Below, one piece after another: positions 11,641-25,100 of a stretch of 64,000 nt of DNA (the first letter of the stretch is position 1; the number at the start of each line of letters is the position of its first letter). Below the pieces are notes generated by a model, which was not told the origin of the DNA, did no database searches, and was given only the letters and a program-made list of their open reading frames with translations. A program made the position numbers and the translations under genes. This DNA is from Balanoglossus misakiensis (taxonomy: Eukaryota > Hemichordata), in assembly GCA_040954595.2 (NCBI GenBank), contig CM082581.2, forward strand, positions 10,540,001 through 10,604,000. The letters are read 5' to 3'.

Positions 11641-14556
11641 AATGTCACGGACTAGTATTAAACTGTCAAAAGTGAAGTTAATAGCAAATGTTGATCTCTG
11701 TTGTGTGCCAAGTACAGGATGATTGGGTTGGTGTTGGAAGTGATGGAGAGAGAATAGAATAGGTAGAAAGTAAGAGAAGAGAGAAGTGAAAAAATGGCTT
11801 AAACATCTGTGGGTCTAGATAAGCTGGTAGCCAGCAAAGCCACTGGCTCTCTTAGAATGTGTAGACTGCGTGAACGACATAAACATCCCCAAACAAAAGT
11901 GAGTCTGCCTTCCCACTTTAAAATAATTTTCCCGGACTGATTTCTTTCTAGTGTGACAGTAATCAGGTTTAATTTCCAGCAAGTAATGTTGTGTAAACTG
12001 GCCGTTAAACGCCCCCTTAGATGTAATATGAGAATTTCTATCCCACTGAAAATCGTCAGTAGTTTTTCAGACAAATCCAGAACATCTGTAATGGAGATTG
12101 CAGATGAGTAGAGATGTGATAGAATCTGTCGAGAGCTTTTCGTGATAGGAGACTAAAAAGAACGAGATATTGAGATATCAATGTAGTGGCTGTGGTCATG
12201 TTGTGACAGGTTTGTAGTGCTGTGTTACAAAGCAGTAACTAATAATGGCAGGAATTTTACTGTAGTACATCTCTTGATGTGAAAATTGCACACACAAAAA
12301 TTGGCTTTTGTGATGATCTGCCCGATATCAATCTATTGGGGAAGACAAAAGTGAAAAGTGTTAGATGTTTTTGTCTTTGGGTTTGTTTTTGAGATAATCC
12401 TGTATGGCCGAAGGAGAATTACCATCCCAGAAATGGACATGTTAATGTACTTTTGATAACCTCTAATGGTTATTTTGAAAAATACATCTCTAATAATATT
12501 TGTATGTCTTCTTAGTGTAATATTCCCCGAATGAAATTTCGCGTCGGCTTGTCTTTTGGCAAAATTGTGTCTTCTGTTTTCCCCTCCCTTGTTAAACAAA
12601 TAGTTGAAATGAGGGAGTTAAGCGTGTGTGTGCTTAAGTTTAATTTCAGACAAGTTATCTGCTAATTTGACAAACGTTACAGGAAAAGTACGTGCAGATC
12701 AATAGAATTCCTGAAGCCCGGTCCCACAATGGGGCATCTTATTCAATAACGTGCGATATTGATTCGGAGCTGAAATTCCAAGAAGTGTGTGATCATTGGC
12801 TCTGAGATGAATATAACTACCTCTGCGGCAGTAAGTTGTTTTTGAGTGATGGTGAAATTACCCAGTTACAGGCCAGAAGGGTTTTCTTGTTTCCATGGAT
12901 GCGAAGTCCTGACCTGCAGGGGAATTTCCCCCCAAATTTATTGCATTTGATACGAACTGCCGAGTCCCAAAATAAATTCAATGCACTACTTGTGAAAAAT
13001 TGGGTGTGCGAGAAAATCCAACGAGGGGTGATTCCATGTTAATTATTCAGGACAACTCATCGGTCATTTTTGACAGTAATTTTTGGAAAAAAAACATGTA
13101 TTGCAGAGTTTGGAATTTATTTAATAATTTACAGTTTGCTAATGATGAAATAGAGCAGGGTTTTGTCGAGAGTGGTAGTTCAAATTTCAGTGATTGCTTT
13201 GAACTGTTCATTAGTCATTGGTTGTCAGGGAAAAAATGACAGATTACCTAACATTTTTTGAGGAAAAAAAGTGTTTGGCCGATGATTGATATTATTTATC
13301 AAAGTCGCAATCTGCGGGACTTGGAAAGACATGGATGGCTGTCGCTGCTTTCGAAATATTTGACATCTCAAGAAATTAAGACCCGCTTGTTGAGTGCGAG
13401 CTCAATTCCCAGCAGCTCTGCTCGATGATCTTGCTTGATTTAACGGTGTGCTCTGCCAGTTTATAGTGTTTGCGGCAAAGATTAGGCTCTCGCTTCTGTA
13501 TCTTGTATAAATGGAAATTGATCATCGCATCAGAAGACAGACACGTCTGATTCATTGTCATTTTTTTTCTCCTGTCGTGTGCTTGGAATTAGTCGGCGGT
13601 TACCAGTCAACAAACCTATCAACACCCCCTGAAGCAGCCACACTTCCTTGCGTGACGTTAATTTATAAAGCAAATTATGAAAGCGTTCCCATTTCTTGCC
13701 GATCTTAAGTTTATGTTTAAACCAGAACTTGTTATGCCTGCTCCAACAGAAATGGAGATGAATATTTCTAAAGGCAGAGACATTTCTCCTAGGAGATGAG
13801 AAAGGGATACTAATTTAAATTAAACTTTAAAGTGCGACGGCTGTAGACTTGGCTGAAAGAGCAAATTTGAAGGGAAAAAAAATTGTTATATTTAAATTGA
13901 AGAAAAAGAGAGAAAAGAATGTTGCAACGTATTTTCTGATGGTGTGCGCGTGGCAAGATTTTTGAATACTGCTGAAAGAAACTTTCCAATCCATCAATTA
14001 GGGACGGTTGAACGAAGATTTCATTTTCTGCAGGTCCTCGAGTGAATTTGTGTGGTTTTGGAAATTCTCCGCTGAATGGCAAACTGGCAATTGTGTGCGA
14101 TAAAGATGAAATGGAATTGCTATAGAATCGGAGAGAACTGCTGGAACCGTCCAGTGGTGAATTCTGTGCGTGTGTCGATGAGGCTTCCCTTTGCCTTTGC
14201 ATGGTGGGGGCTCTTTTGAGAAAATTATCTTTTAATAACGAGGAGATCAGATTACGCTGTTTGGAAGCCCGGGAGTTCATCAGGTGATTTCAATCATGGG
14301 GGATTAAGGACGAAAGATGAGGCATTCTGTCGTCGAGGATCACATCGGTCTTTTAAAAAAAAACTCGTGTGTGGAAAGCGCGCGGATCCGAAACGGAGGA
14401 AAGCCAAGTGGGTTTTTCGCAGTGGCTCAGAGACCGTAAGCTCAGGAATGTCTGCATAAATTGGACATGATGTTCTTAAACCAAGTCATTAGTGCAGCGC
14501 TTGTGCCAGGCATTTTCAATTTCGCGGAATCAGACGAACTTTAGAAAATCAACTTG

Positions 14557-14592
14557 TAGAGAGAAGGAGAGAGAGAGAGAGAAAGAGGGAGT
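14557..14592. repeat. (GA)n microsatellite
   Basis: Imperfect GA repeat. Confidence 0.9.
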
Positions 14593-15607
14593 AAAATATG
14601 CCTGATCTCTGTCAGCTCGGGTTAGAGTGTAAGGCTCTAGTACTTTTTGACTGAGTGTACAAATTTAGGGAGAATTGGCTTGTATGTTGTTGAATGATGG
14701 GTTGTGTGTGTTACATTATGCATGAGTTGTGTGTGTGTCCTTGTCGCTGGCACACAGGCTTTTAGGGGAGTCGGTGTGCGTAATGTCAATATATTTATGT
14801 TATTGAAAAGCTCTACTTCACTTCTTGTGACTTCAGTCAAGTGATGTGTCTCGCTTTCCAATCTGATGAAACCTGGGGACAGGTGCAGTAGTTGTCAGAC
14901 TAATTTATTTCGGCAAACACTGTTTTTCCCATCTGAATTCTCGGTAAGTAAGAGAGGTAATTTCCCCCGAACCCACTTGCCAGGTAGAGACACAAGCGAT
15001 GTTGTGCCGGCTCGCTCGCGCTGCTCTGTTGGCTCGCGTTCATTTTTCGTCCTCCTAGGGGGTCTATCAGAATTAAGAGGTGTGGTGCATTGTGGGTACA
15101 ACAGGTGATAGGGTCAGTGAGATTCATTCATTTTCAGTACATCCCCGCAATTCTCTGCAGGCCTCGCACAGTTCTGTGACAGCAAAATTGGTTTTAAATT
15201 TTCATTTAGCTTTGCTTCTCGGCGGAGAGAAATAGCCTTCACAATTTCTAAAGCGAATCACTTTGGGTGTTGTTTTCGGCTGCTGAAGGATTTTTTCTCC
15301 CCCCTTTTTTAACCGTGGACTGTCTGTCTCCTGTGTTTGGCTCCACCATCCCGTCAGCTGATGCTTTCTGAGGCAGGTAACTATGGTGTCACCGTTTAGA
15401 GAGGGAAAAAAAGTGAACTCACAAAAGATGATATTTAATATCGACGAGATCGTTCTTTGGGGAGATGGTTGTGTCAAGGCAACTGATGTTGAATTGACAC
15501 AACTGCTCTTCCACTCATCAAACATAAACAGTGCACACGTGTCCATGTGCTGACCTAAACTATGTGTATGTGAAACTAAGTATTTTATCTCTGTGTGTTT
15601 GTTACAG

Positions 15608-15662
15608 GAGGTCAAAGTGAACTGGGCAACAACACCAAGCAGTATGAAGAAAGACACAAGCA
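15608..15662 (+). CDS. TIA1: TIA1 exon: end of RRM1 and linker
   Basis: Preceded by a TTACAG acceptor and followed by GTGAGT. The 55 nt encode [18 protein letters not shown] plus one base of the next codon, almost identical to the vertebrate TIA1 segment ending in KKDTS. It supplies the last beta strand of RRM1 and the start of the linker to RRM2. The split codon joins with 39430 to give Asn. A run of nine T lies at 15677-15685, just downstream of the donor. Confidence 0.93.
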
Positions 15663-18600
15663 GTGAGTACCTTGGCTTTTTTTTTGAAATTTTCCTTCGT
15701 GATATTCAGATGCGTGCACCATATGTTCCCGGTGATGTATTTCCAGCAGTCATGGCACCGTGAAATGCCCCTGTGTAAAATCCACACACACACACATACA
15801 CACGGATGCTATAATCTCTGGTATTACGCACGCACGTAGCAGATGCTGCTATTTTTAATGAAATTAACAGCCGGGCCATTGTCTTCCCCACTGGCCGGAC
15901 AGACTCGGTAATGTCCATTTCCTATGCCTATTGTTATTTGTTGAATATTCAAAATGTCAGTTAATTATAGAATGTGCAGGTTTTATGATGGCTCAGTGGT
16001 ATAGTTTACGCTATGTACGTGTGTACAACATGGATTATTAGTCGGCACGTCTATTCCGGCATGCATATTCCGGTACCAGTCTTTATTCACAGCTATTGTG
16101 CCGTCGGTACTTTGTTAATGTTCCCGCTGTTAATTTATTCTGGTGTGAAATTACCACACAATAAAGTGTGTGTTTAGCTGTGGTGAATTAAATTGCCAAT
16201 ACATGTATTAATATTTCAGAAGCTGTAATTACGAGATGTAGGCTCCGTGTTTAATAGTGGTTTAACAATTAAAACATATTGTGCCGTCGTTCTTTATGGA
16301 CAAAAGAATGAATGTTTTTACTGTATTGATACAGAGAGTCTATACTACTGGTGATAATATATTACTATTAGATGTGAACTGAAAAAACATTTTCTGATGT
16401 TGAAATATTAAATTTATTGAATATTATCAGGGGAGGAGAGGTTTTATTGAATGTTTATTCCTTTTGACCTTTGAACCCAGATCTTGCTTTTCTCACTAAA
16501 AAAAAACTAAAAGTTAGTGCCTGTTTATGTTGCTTGATTTTGTTTGTTTGTTGTGAATATTTCATGAATTTTTATTTATTTATGCAATGTTTCATAATAT
16601 GAAGATCTGCTGAACTGTTATTTGTTGCAATAGTACTGTGCCCCAATATACCTGTAGATGTGATAAAATAGGTTATAAAAAGATTCAACTTCCTTCCAAA
16701 AATAATCATGGAATACGTCATAATTATGTCATCGTCAGTGCAGGTAGGCTCTGAACTTGGATATGATGTGTGTTTGTTACCATCACAGTATTGGTAAAAT
16801 GTGGTGACACGATAATGGCCCAAGGACTTCCACTGACTACAGCTGTACCCAGATAAGGTCACCACTGTGTAGCATTGAACACTATCACATTTATAGGATG
16901 CACATACTCTGGGGTATTGGAGTATGATTTTATCTAAATTTATTGCGTTTTCCTGCTTTGGATGAAACTCCAAACAATTCTAAACAAAATATTGATTTTA
17001 GAAATGATGCAGGTTTTAGTACTAGTACTAGTATACATGTTTATTTTTATCAATCCTTGTATTTGTTTTGTGTGTTGTCATAGTTCATGGGGGGGGGGGG
17101 GTCGCGTTTCTCCTGAAAAGTGTTCATCTGCCAATCAGAAGCCTTCTTTATGTTTGGATGTGTTCCTGTGTTGGTGTGTATATGATGTGTGTGTTTCACT
17201 ACAAGCAATATACATTAAGGGGGAAATGAAGGTGGAGGCTTGAATCTCTCGCTAATATTGATATAATCCGCACAATAGTGTCGTATTACGGCAATAAAGA
17301 GTGTCTACAGTACACCCTATTGTACACTTTTCGAGATATTGACGAAAATGGTTTGAGTTTGCCCACTTTTTACGTCGTGTTTATTTGATGTCACCTACAT
17401 GTCTTTTATCGAGGAAATTTCCCTCATGGGTTCGATTTAATTCGTATGGAACGGTTTCCGGTGGTTTTTCATACTCGTGTACTTTTTATTTCGCTTGAGC
17501 TGGTCGTGCCGATTAAGAATCAACAGACTTCATTGTCGTGCGTTTCATTTCGTGACATTGTAGCAGATTCTATCCCAGAGTTTACATCGTGTTCCGAGCG
17601 TTCCCGTTGTTTGTGGGTTTCCTGGAAAACGCTGCGCTGGCTCGATATCGTGGAGCTGCCACTGTGAAAAGTATTGATTGGAGAATAAACCGATGTTGAA
17701 ATATGAATTGAGGCGAGTGCAATCCATAGCTCGATGCTGTCATCATCACGACTATTTCTGGAAAGATGTTGCAGGCCAAATATACGGAGCCTCTTTGGTT
17801 TTGTGGAGAAATAAGAAAAAAATCCCTTTTTTGTGAATTTTAGAGTTTCTAGTCTGGTGAATAGAGAGTGAGAGCAGTTGAAGGAAAACTCAAACAGTGC
17901 AGAGCTAATGTTCAGCTGATATCTCTATTTAGGTCGATCGTAGTGAATGAGAGCTCGTTGGAGTTATGATAGATACCTCTGTAATTGGCTGATGCACTGG
18001 GCTTTCTCTGTCGATGCTGTAAGCTATTTCCCACTATGCGTAGTAGTATCCACTCGTGAATTAATCACCAGATTTATTTGGTATTACCAAGTTAATTTCA
18101 AGATAAACAATTTTATTTGCAAGCAAGGGGAGTTTGATGACTTTTTTGTTTCATGAGAAAAGAATCGCATGATAGTAGTTATTCACATTCTAGTTTCAGT
18201 ATTAGCGAGGATGATGGCATTATTGTACAAAATCTGTGTTTCTCACATTAATATACAGAGGTTAATACCAGACACTGAAACTGCAAGGGAATAAACTTGC
18301 AACGAGACTGGCAATTTCATGGACAGACGGAGAGAAAAAAAAATTGCTCCAGGAAAATAGTTGTGTGATCAATGCTACTATCTTGTTTCAAGGATTAACA
18401 GTTCATAAAATACTCCGATAAGTATCGTTACAACTAAAAGGAGAAACGTTCTGTGTGTAATCAGAAAAAAAAATACAGACAGGATTGAAACTAATGACCA
18501 CCTTTTGCTGAGTGATGTGACTGTCGGGTATACCGCCAGCTAAAAAGAGACCGCCAGGGACCAGGTTTCTCGGTGGTAATATCAGCCCTTCCTGAGCCTA

Positions 18601-19074
18601 AGTAAAAAACATATTGCTTCTACAACTTTAATATCCTCCCCATTTTCTTTTGATAATTTTACAATTTTTATGCTTTTATTTATGACCAGGAAATCTCATT
18701 AAGCTCTGCCTCGTGGCTATCTTTGCAGAAGAATGATCCGCGTTTGTCATCGTTTTTTAAAAGCGCTCGGAACGGATTTCTATTCATTTCTCAACGTCAT
18801 CGCCCAGGGTGTATACGAGGTGCATTTTCCATTTATTTTATGAAACAGAATCAGTGCGTGTGTGGCCATAGCTCTGCACTGTGTCGCCCCCCGGGCTCGC
18901 TGATTTATGAGTTTTAACTCCTGTCTGAACGCGGGGTCACAGGTCTTAAATAGGCCTTGTTACTCTATTATATGATTGCCCTGAGTTTTTTCTCGTGATG
19001 ATATGAGAAATTAGGAGATTTTGAACCTCCGAGGTGGATTTATTTATTTGTCAAGGTGTTGCCTCAGAGCTATG

Positions 19075-19107
<33 letters not shown>

Positions 19108-22100
19108 GGGTTACTGTTTTCATTGTGGCTTGAGAGTTGAGTGGCGTTTACAGATCCTGACCTCAGTGTACATGTAACCGAAGCCAGCCAGCAAGGTCCA
19201 AAAATTACTATTTTATAAATAAGAAAATGCTTCCTGGTATAGCTTGGATTAACATATTCACAAGTTCTGTCCCTTTTCAAAACATACACCCAAATTATTT
19301 GTATGGCTGATGCTGTAATTATTTTTTAAAAATGAACAAATTCATTGAGAATATATGAGTCTGTGTCTTTCAGACGCTTAAAGTTCAAACTGGGCTTTCG
19401 ATCACACATGTCAGCATGTGTTGGTTGGAAACAGTTACAGTAATACTGGTTTCCATTACAAGTTAATGGAATCTAATTTCTATTTCCATAAGTGCATAGA
19501 TCAATAAATCAGACTGCCGAAGTGGTAAGGCTATGGCACAGAAACTCAAACTGTGTGACCGATAAAATTAGGTGTTTTGCAGTTTAGTGCCCCTGCCATT
19601 ATGCAGATAAGAATTTCCGATAAAAGTTTTTTGTTTTGAACCAATCTTTGGTGAATAATTCCAGGCTTGATAAGGAGTTTATTGAATTAGAGAAAAACGA
19701 CTTCAGGGGGGCAATTTGCTGTTTTTATGACAATTTCCCTTTGGTTGCGCATTTTATTAGTTGATATTGTGGAAGAAAATCACAAGTATGAAGGTCTTAA
19801 GTTCCTTTTTACATTTTAACTTAACTCGACTCTATACTTTAATCACAATCACTATGCAATATGTGCCAATTGACTTCACTGTTGCTGGACATTTTAGGTG
19901 AAATCAAATATTTCCCCCAGATTTCAGAGTTTGATTCTTCTTGCCTTCCATGTCTAATTCTGTTTGTTTGCGATTCTGACTGATATCATGTCCTTCGGAG
20001 AGATTCTCGGAAATGCTGGCCCACTAGGCGCCCGTGCGCTGTGACCTTTCTGCTGTGCATGACTTCTCCGCGAACATTGCCGCATCCAGAATTACCCGTC
20101 ACCCGTGTGAGTAATGTGCAGAAATACCCGTCGTCAGTGTGTGCTGTAATACTTGACATCCAGCCGAGATGAAACTTTCGCCTCAGCGATCTGCACAGCT
20201 CCTTCAGCAACTAAGACGGTTTCATTGACAGAGAGATAGTCATCTGAGGTCACCAGAAGCCCACACAACTAGCATGTACTTGCCAAGTTAGTTTATTGAG
20301 TGGATTAATCCAATTTTCTGGGAAAGCAAAAAAAAAGTAATCTGATTGGATGAATTCCATGACCCTTGACCCCAACTTCAACATGACTGCTCTACTACTT
20401 CTACCTCCTAGACATGGTGATGATAAGAAGTTTATGCGATGGCAGTTTCTGTCGTAAATATTGAAAGAAAGAAAGATAGAATAAAACCCAAAAACATCAG
20501 CCATAATATTCAGCCAAGATAACTCTTGGACAAGCATATATACACCATCCATACATGTAAGCCCGTCAAATACCCACAAACCCTCTCAATATGACCCAGA
20601 TCACATGGTGACCTGTCACCAAGCCCCCCTTTCACCCATCAGCCCATCATGCTGAACATGTCACCTGCATGCTGTCTGCCTTGTCAAACCCACACCACCT
20701 GGCGACCCCATCACTCGCCAATATTTGTGTGCACAGGTACAATTTTTTGACTGTTGAAAAATCCCTGGTTTTAATCCAGACAATACAAAAGGGTTAATCC
20801 TCGTGATTTCGCCCCCAGCGTCCTTGCATCAGTCAGTTGGGACCACGCGGGAGTCGGTTTATCGGCCATTGAAAATTTTATGAATGGTGATAATATGGAG
20901 ACATATATACCACGGCAGATCCAGTCTGCACATAAACTACTGAATCATAAAGATTAAATTATTCACCAAAGGTTCAATGACGATACCCAGGGCATTCAGA
21001 AATCTATCATGATATTTTTTATCATGAGATATTTTTTTTGTTCCTTTCATCAGCCAACCGTGGGTAGGTTCTTTTTTTGTGTGTGTGACACTGTGGCTGA
21101 ATAGTGAATGATGTGCAAACTTTAATCAGACGCACAGAAAATTGGATTTTGAATAGGCTGTCTATGAAATAGTAATAACGATTCAATTATAGAAGGGCCG
21201 TGCACACTGCGTAGTGCAGGACGGTGGCGCTGGAGATGTCCCGTACTCCCCCCCCCCCTCCTCCCCCCTCTCACCCCCTGAAGGCATGTTTAAATAAGTG
21301 ATGTGGACAGGCTCACTGGGTTAGTATTCTGAGAATGTTGTCAGCGAGGTGTCTCTGAATGTTTCATGGTCTTCTGCAGCTTACGGTATAAATAGCAGCA
21401 ATAACCCATAATAAAAGCAAATTTGTAAGAAAACACGTTCCGACTTTGAATGCGAGAACGCTGGCTTTTAAGAGGTGACACTGTGACTGGCTGCTCAGGA
21501 AAGAAGTTGATGGAGGCAGCCTCTGTGATGCCAACACACCGCCCGTCCTCGAGTTACGCTCAATAAAGCTTGCTTGAGTTTCCGGGATTGACCTTTGACC
21601 CCCCAGTCATGAGTTGTACAATCAAATTTTACTCAAATCTCGGGATCAGATTATAGTGCAGTTTACATTCAAAGTGACAGAAGTGCGCTAAATGCAATGC
21701 TATGGTTAAATAAATGGCTGCGAGTTTTTTTTTTTTTTTGCCTCGAGTTTTATGCGAGGTAGAAATGCGCGATGCTTTCAGAAGAAGAGACTTAAGTGTG
21801 TCGGTTACTAAGCGAAGAGATGGCACTCAGTTTGTCTGTCATGAAATTTTCATAAGCATACCTTGTCTCTGTCTCCAGAGACTCAACTCCTCAGATGTGT
21901 TACGAGACACGGCAGTGTCCCTTAATGAGTTTTTGGCAAAAGCCGAAAATAATTTGCAGCCGTCGACATGTCATTTTTTCGCCGGGATTTCCCACTCATT
22001 GCTCTCGGTTTGTGCTGCTGACCGAGAGTAGGCTTTAATAGTGCGATGAAACAATTCCCCCCAGTGTCATGATCCATACTCTGGCACTGCCATGAGATTT

Positions 22101-25100
22101 CCACACATGGCTCTGATACATTCCCCAAGTTTCTGAGTCCGTGTTCTTGATAAATTAGGGAAAAATTGAAGGGAAGCAACTGATTTGATGGCCACATTCT
22201 GACGGGAGTCATTGAAAATTCCGCACATCATCGTAGGATGCAACAGGAGAAGTTGAACCACAGACTGCGAATTGTTCAATAAACCAGAAACGGTTGAAGT
22301 GTCTGCAGAGACGAGTCGTGGAATAGATGCCTGTTAGGTGACATGTGTCTAATACTAGTTTGCTCCGACATGATATTTCGCCCAACATGTCTGTGTGTCC
22401 CTGCACAGGAGATGAATCCAGCGTCATTAATATGCACATTCACATTATTGCCGGCTTCTCATAGTTTTAGCAGGTAGGCCCTCCGTCTACTCTAAATGAA
22501 CCAGTCATCAGCCGGTCGTATGTAATGTCTTCAAACACTTTGCTCCCTGAAGAACAATTTACTTTACTACCAGGGAAACAGGATTGTATCATGGATTTCG
22601 TTTTACAGCTTATTTGAAGTAGAGAAGACTGAATGTAAATTTTGTTGAAAAAAAGAATTGTGTAAATATTGACGATCAAACACTGACTTTCGATTATTCT
22701 TGCGTGAAACTATTGAAATTAATCACCCCTTCTTAAGAATTTGCATGCGTTTTCTGCTCAGCTGCTGTGTGTGTGAAGTGCATCTTGGGAAATTTTGGAC
22801 TAAGCAGAGAGCCAGAGTCGTGACTATGGATGGCGTGGATATTTTGGGATTTGGAATTTATGTTGTAGACTTTTTTAATCATTCAGGAGTGATGATTAAT
22901 ATATGTTGATTGTTTGCTGCGGGCGGGGAGACATTCTCCCTCCGATGTAATGAAGCTGTCGTTAGTAGTTGGCATTTATGCAGGAAAATAGGTTGGGGAA
23001 AAAATTGCTCTATAAATCACCGGGAAATCGAGTGTGGAAAGGTGAGAATAGGGGCTTAATCAGAGTGATATTCATATCAGATGTGAAATTGGACCGCGAA
23101 TGGAGCATGGCTGAGAAACGTTTGAAATGGCCAGAAATTGCTGCCCGGCAGTGTTGTCTGTTCTCTGAGAGTCTCTTCTTGACTTTTAAGGGTCTACTCG
23201 GAATTATGAAAACTTATGAAATGCCAGCGGAAATACACTTTAAGAGCAAATTAGGCTGTAATAAGAGGTTGATTTATTGCCCAATTGAAAGAAGTTGTAA
23301 TTATAATTTTGGGGGGACAGGAATCGACCTGGTGCAGTGTTGACTGGGAAATGTTAATGGGATGAATTTTTGCAGATTTCTTTTTATAAACCCTGAGGCA
23401 ATTTCACAACCTGTGAAAATTCTGTCCGAGTTTAGTTGGCATTTTTCTCAAATTGATACTGTTTTATTTTTATAGTTGCTTTGCATTTCTGATTGAAAAT
23501 TCAAGTGTACACTGGGATAACTGTCAACATTGATGAATAGCTTCTGGGAGGTGACAGAGCCTATAGTCACTCGTTACTTGCTGCTTCAACTCTGAACTTG
23601 CCTTTCCAACAAAATGGATATGTATTTTGTGTGTTGTTTTCATTTGATCAATCTCAATCAGCAGTTTCTCGCTGTCAGCGACTGTAAATAAAGACTGATT
23701 TCCTGTATTTCATTCCTGTATAAGAGGACATCGCTGCCAGTGCTAGATTGTTGCAGCTGTGCGGAGTTGACAAAGACCCGTGTTTGAGAGTATACGCCTA
23801 ATTTGCTTTCCCATGCCTTTATGTTTTGATTCACGTGTTTCCAAATCGGTGAAAGTTTTCCGACCAGAGAATAGCCGTTGCAATTTTACAGACTCCTGAA
23901 TGAGTTCAAATGCATTCTGACGTGTAAAGAAACACGTCGTTTGCTTTTTGTGCGGTTGTTATTGATGCCGGAGTATATGCGTGTTGTACCGGGCTATTTG
24001 ATTCGCTTGTGAAAACCCGATGTCGGCCATTTCATAGTTGATGGTTTCATGTACTCCACTGCCAATCACGGAGAGAATTAGCGAAACACAGTCAATCTCA
24101 TTGCTCAACCGTGACTCTGTGTCACCGGGGCGAGCTGGAAAGCACATCCTGACAAGACAAATTAGGGTCTCTGTTTCCACGGAGATGCGACAGTGAAAAT
24201 CATTACCAGGCCGCATCTCTCCTGCACAATGAGTTCAGCTCTTCTATCTTCCTCAGAGATTTTTTTTTTACGAGTGCGATAGAAGTGTTGTCGAGTTTAC
24301 GGAGCCGTTCCCCAGATGTGTGCCACCTTGCTTTCAACTCCCTGACACGCGCGTATCAATCTCGCGACCGACACGCCGGTTTTTGACATCGCCCCCCGTG
24401 TTTAGCATTCCCATCAAGCTTCGCCCGGCATCCAGTGTAGGAAGTGGGATTTTACTTAATTTCCTTTCAACCGACTTTCTGCATTCTGAGCCGGCATTAA
24501 AGCTTTTACATTGCATTAAAGTGCAGATCAATCTGCCCAGATAAATTGTTTCCTCTCGAGTATTTCATATTAAAATCGGCAGTGGCACCGGCAACACTGC
24601 ACCTGCAAATTCTCGCAACGTGTCACACCTCGATTTACGTGGCAGAGTTGCTGTCTCGCGGTATTACCAGTAGTACTTTGTTAGTTTTGTCATATATGGG
24701 AAGTAATTTCTTGTTCTCCCTTTGAAAACATGCCAAACCAGTGTTTTTTACACCTCTGCTTGTTTACCTGCATATTTTGTGTGGCTTCACATGTAAATAT
24801 TAAGACATAATTTTTAGGGTGACTATTCCATTGAAGTCTACATGTATTTATATTAGCATACAAGTTATGAGAAGAACCGGTAACAGCCGATAAGTCAACA
24901 TATTTACATAAACGTCATAAAAAATTAACTCCCAACATGGAACAAAACTAAATGAAACGTCAAAAGATAGCCTCGCGTCTCTCTTTGACTTGCGGCCGCT
25001 TCACAAATTTGTAGTCCCTTTCATGTCGTAAGAAATTAGTTTCCGTTGTCAAGTGTTATCGTTATCAGAATCCAGACATTACAACTGGTTCTATCTCAAA

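Larger units (their letters stand above)
1..15607 (+). other. Non-coding region upstream of the first visible TIA1 exon (probable intron)
   Basis: No exon could be supported here. Because the first recognisable TIA1 exon (15608) is internal, with an acceptor site and the tail of RRM1, this stretch is probably intron. I looked for the remaining RRM1 exons (the RNP2 motif of the YVGNL type and the RNP1 motif of the YCFVEF type) and did not find them, so they probably lie to the left of the window. The stretch holds microsatellites, G-rich runs, degraded tRNA-like segments and a cluster of octamer motifs, listed separately. Open frames of 60-156 codons occur on both strands but resemble no family I know. 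Confidence 0.6.

Noticed and set aside
13810-14280. A 156-codon minus-strand frame
   Set aside because: No similarity recognised; its composition matches the surrounding non-coding DNA.
1-15607. Search for the missing TIA1 RRM1 exons
   Set aside because: GGCAA(T/C)-type RNP2 candidates near 2036, 2996 and 14082 translate without the expected flanking residues, and no RNP1 of the FVEF type was found.
15202-15657. A 151-codon minus-strand frame overlapping the TIA1 exon at 15608
   Set aside because: It is antisense to a verified exon and resembles no known protein.
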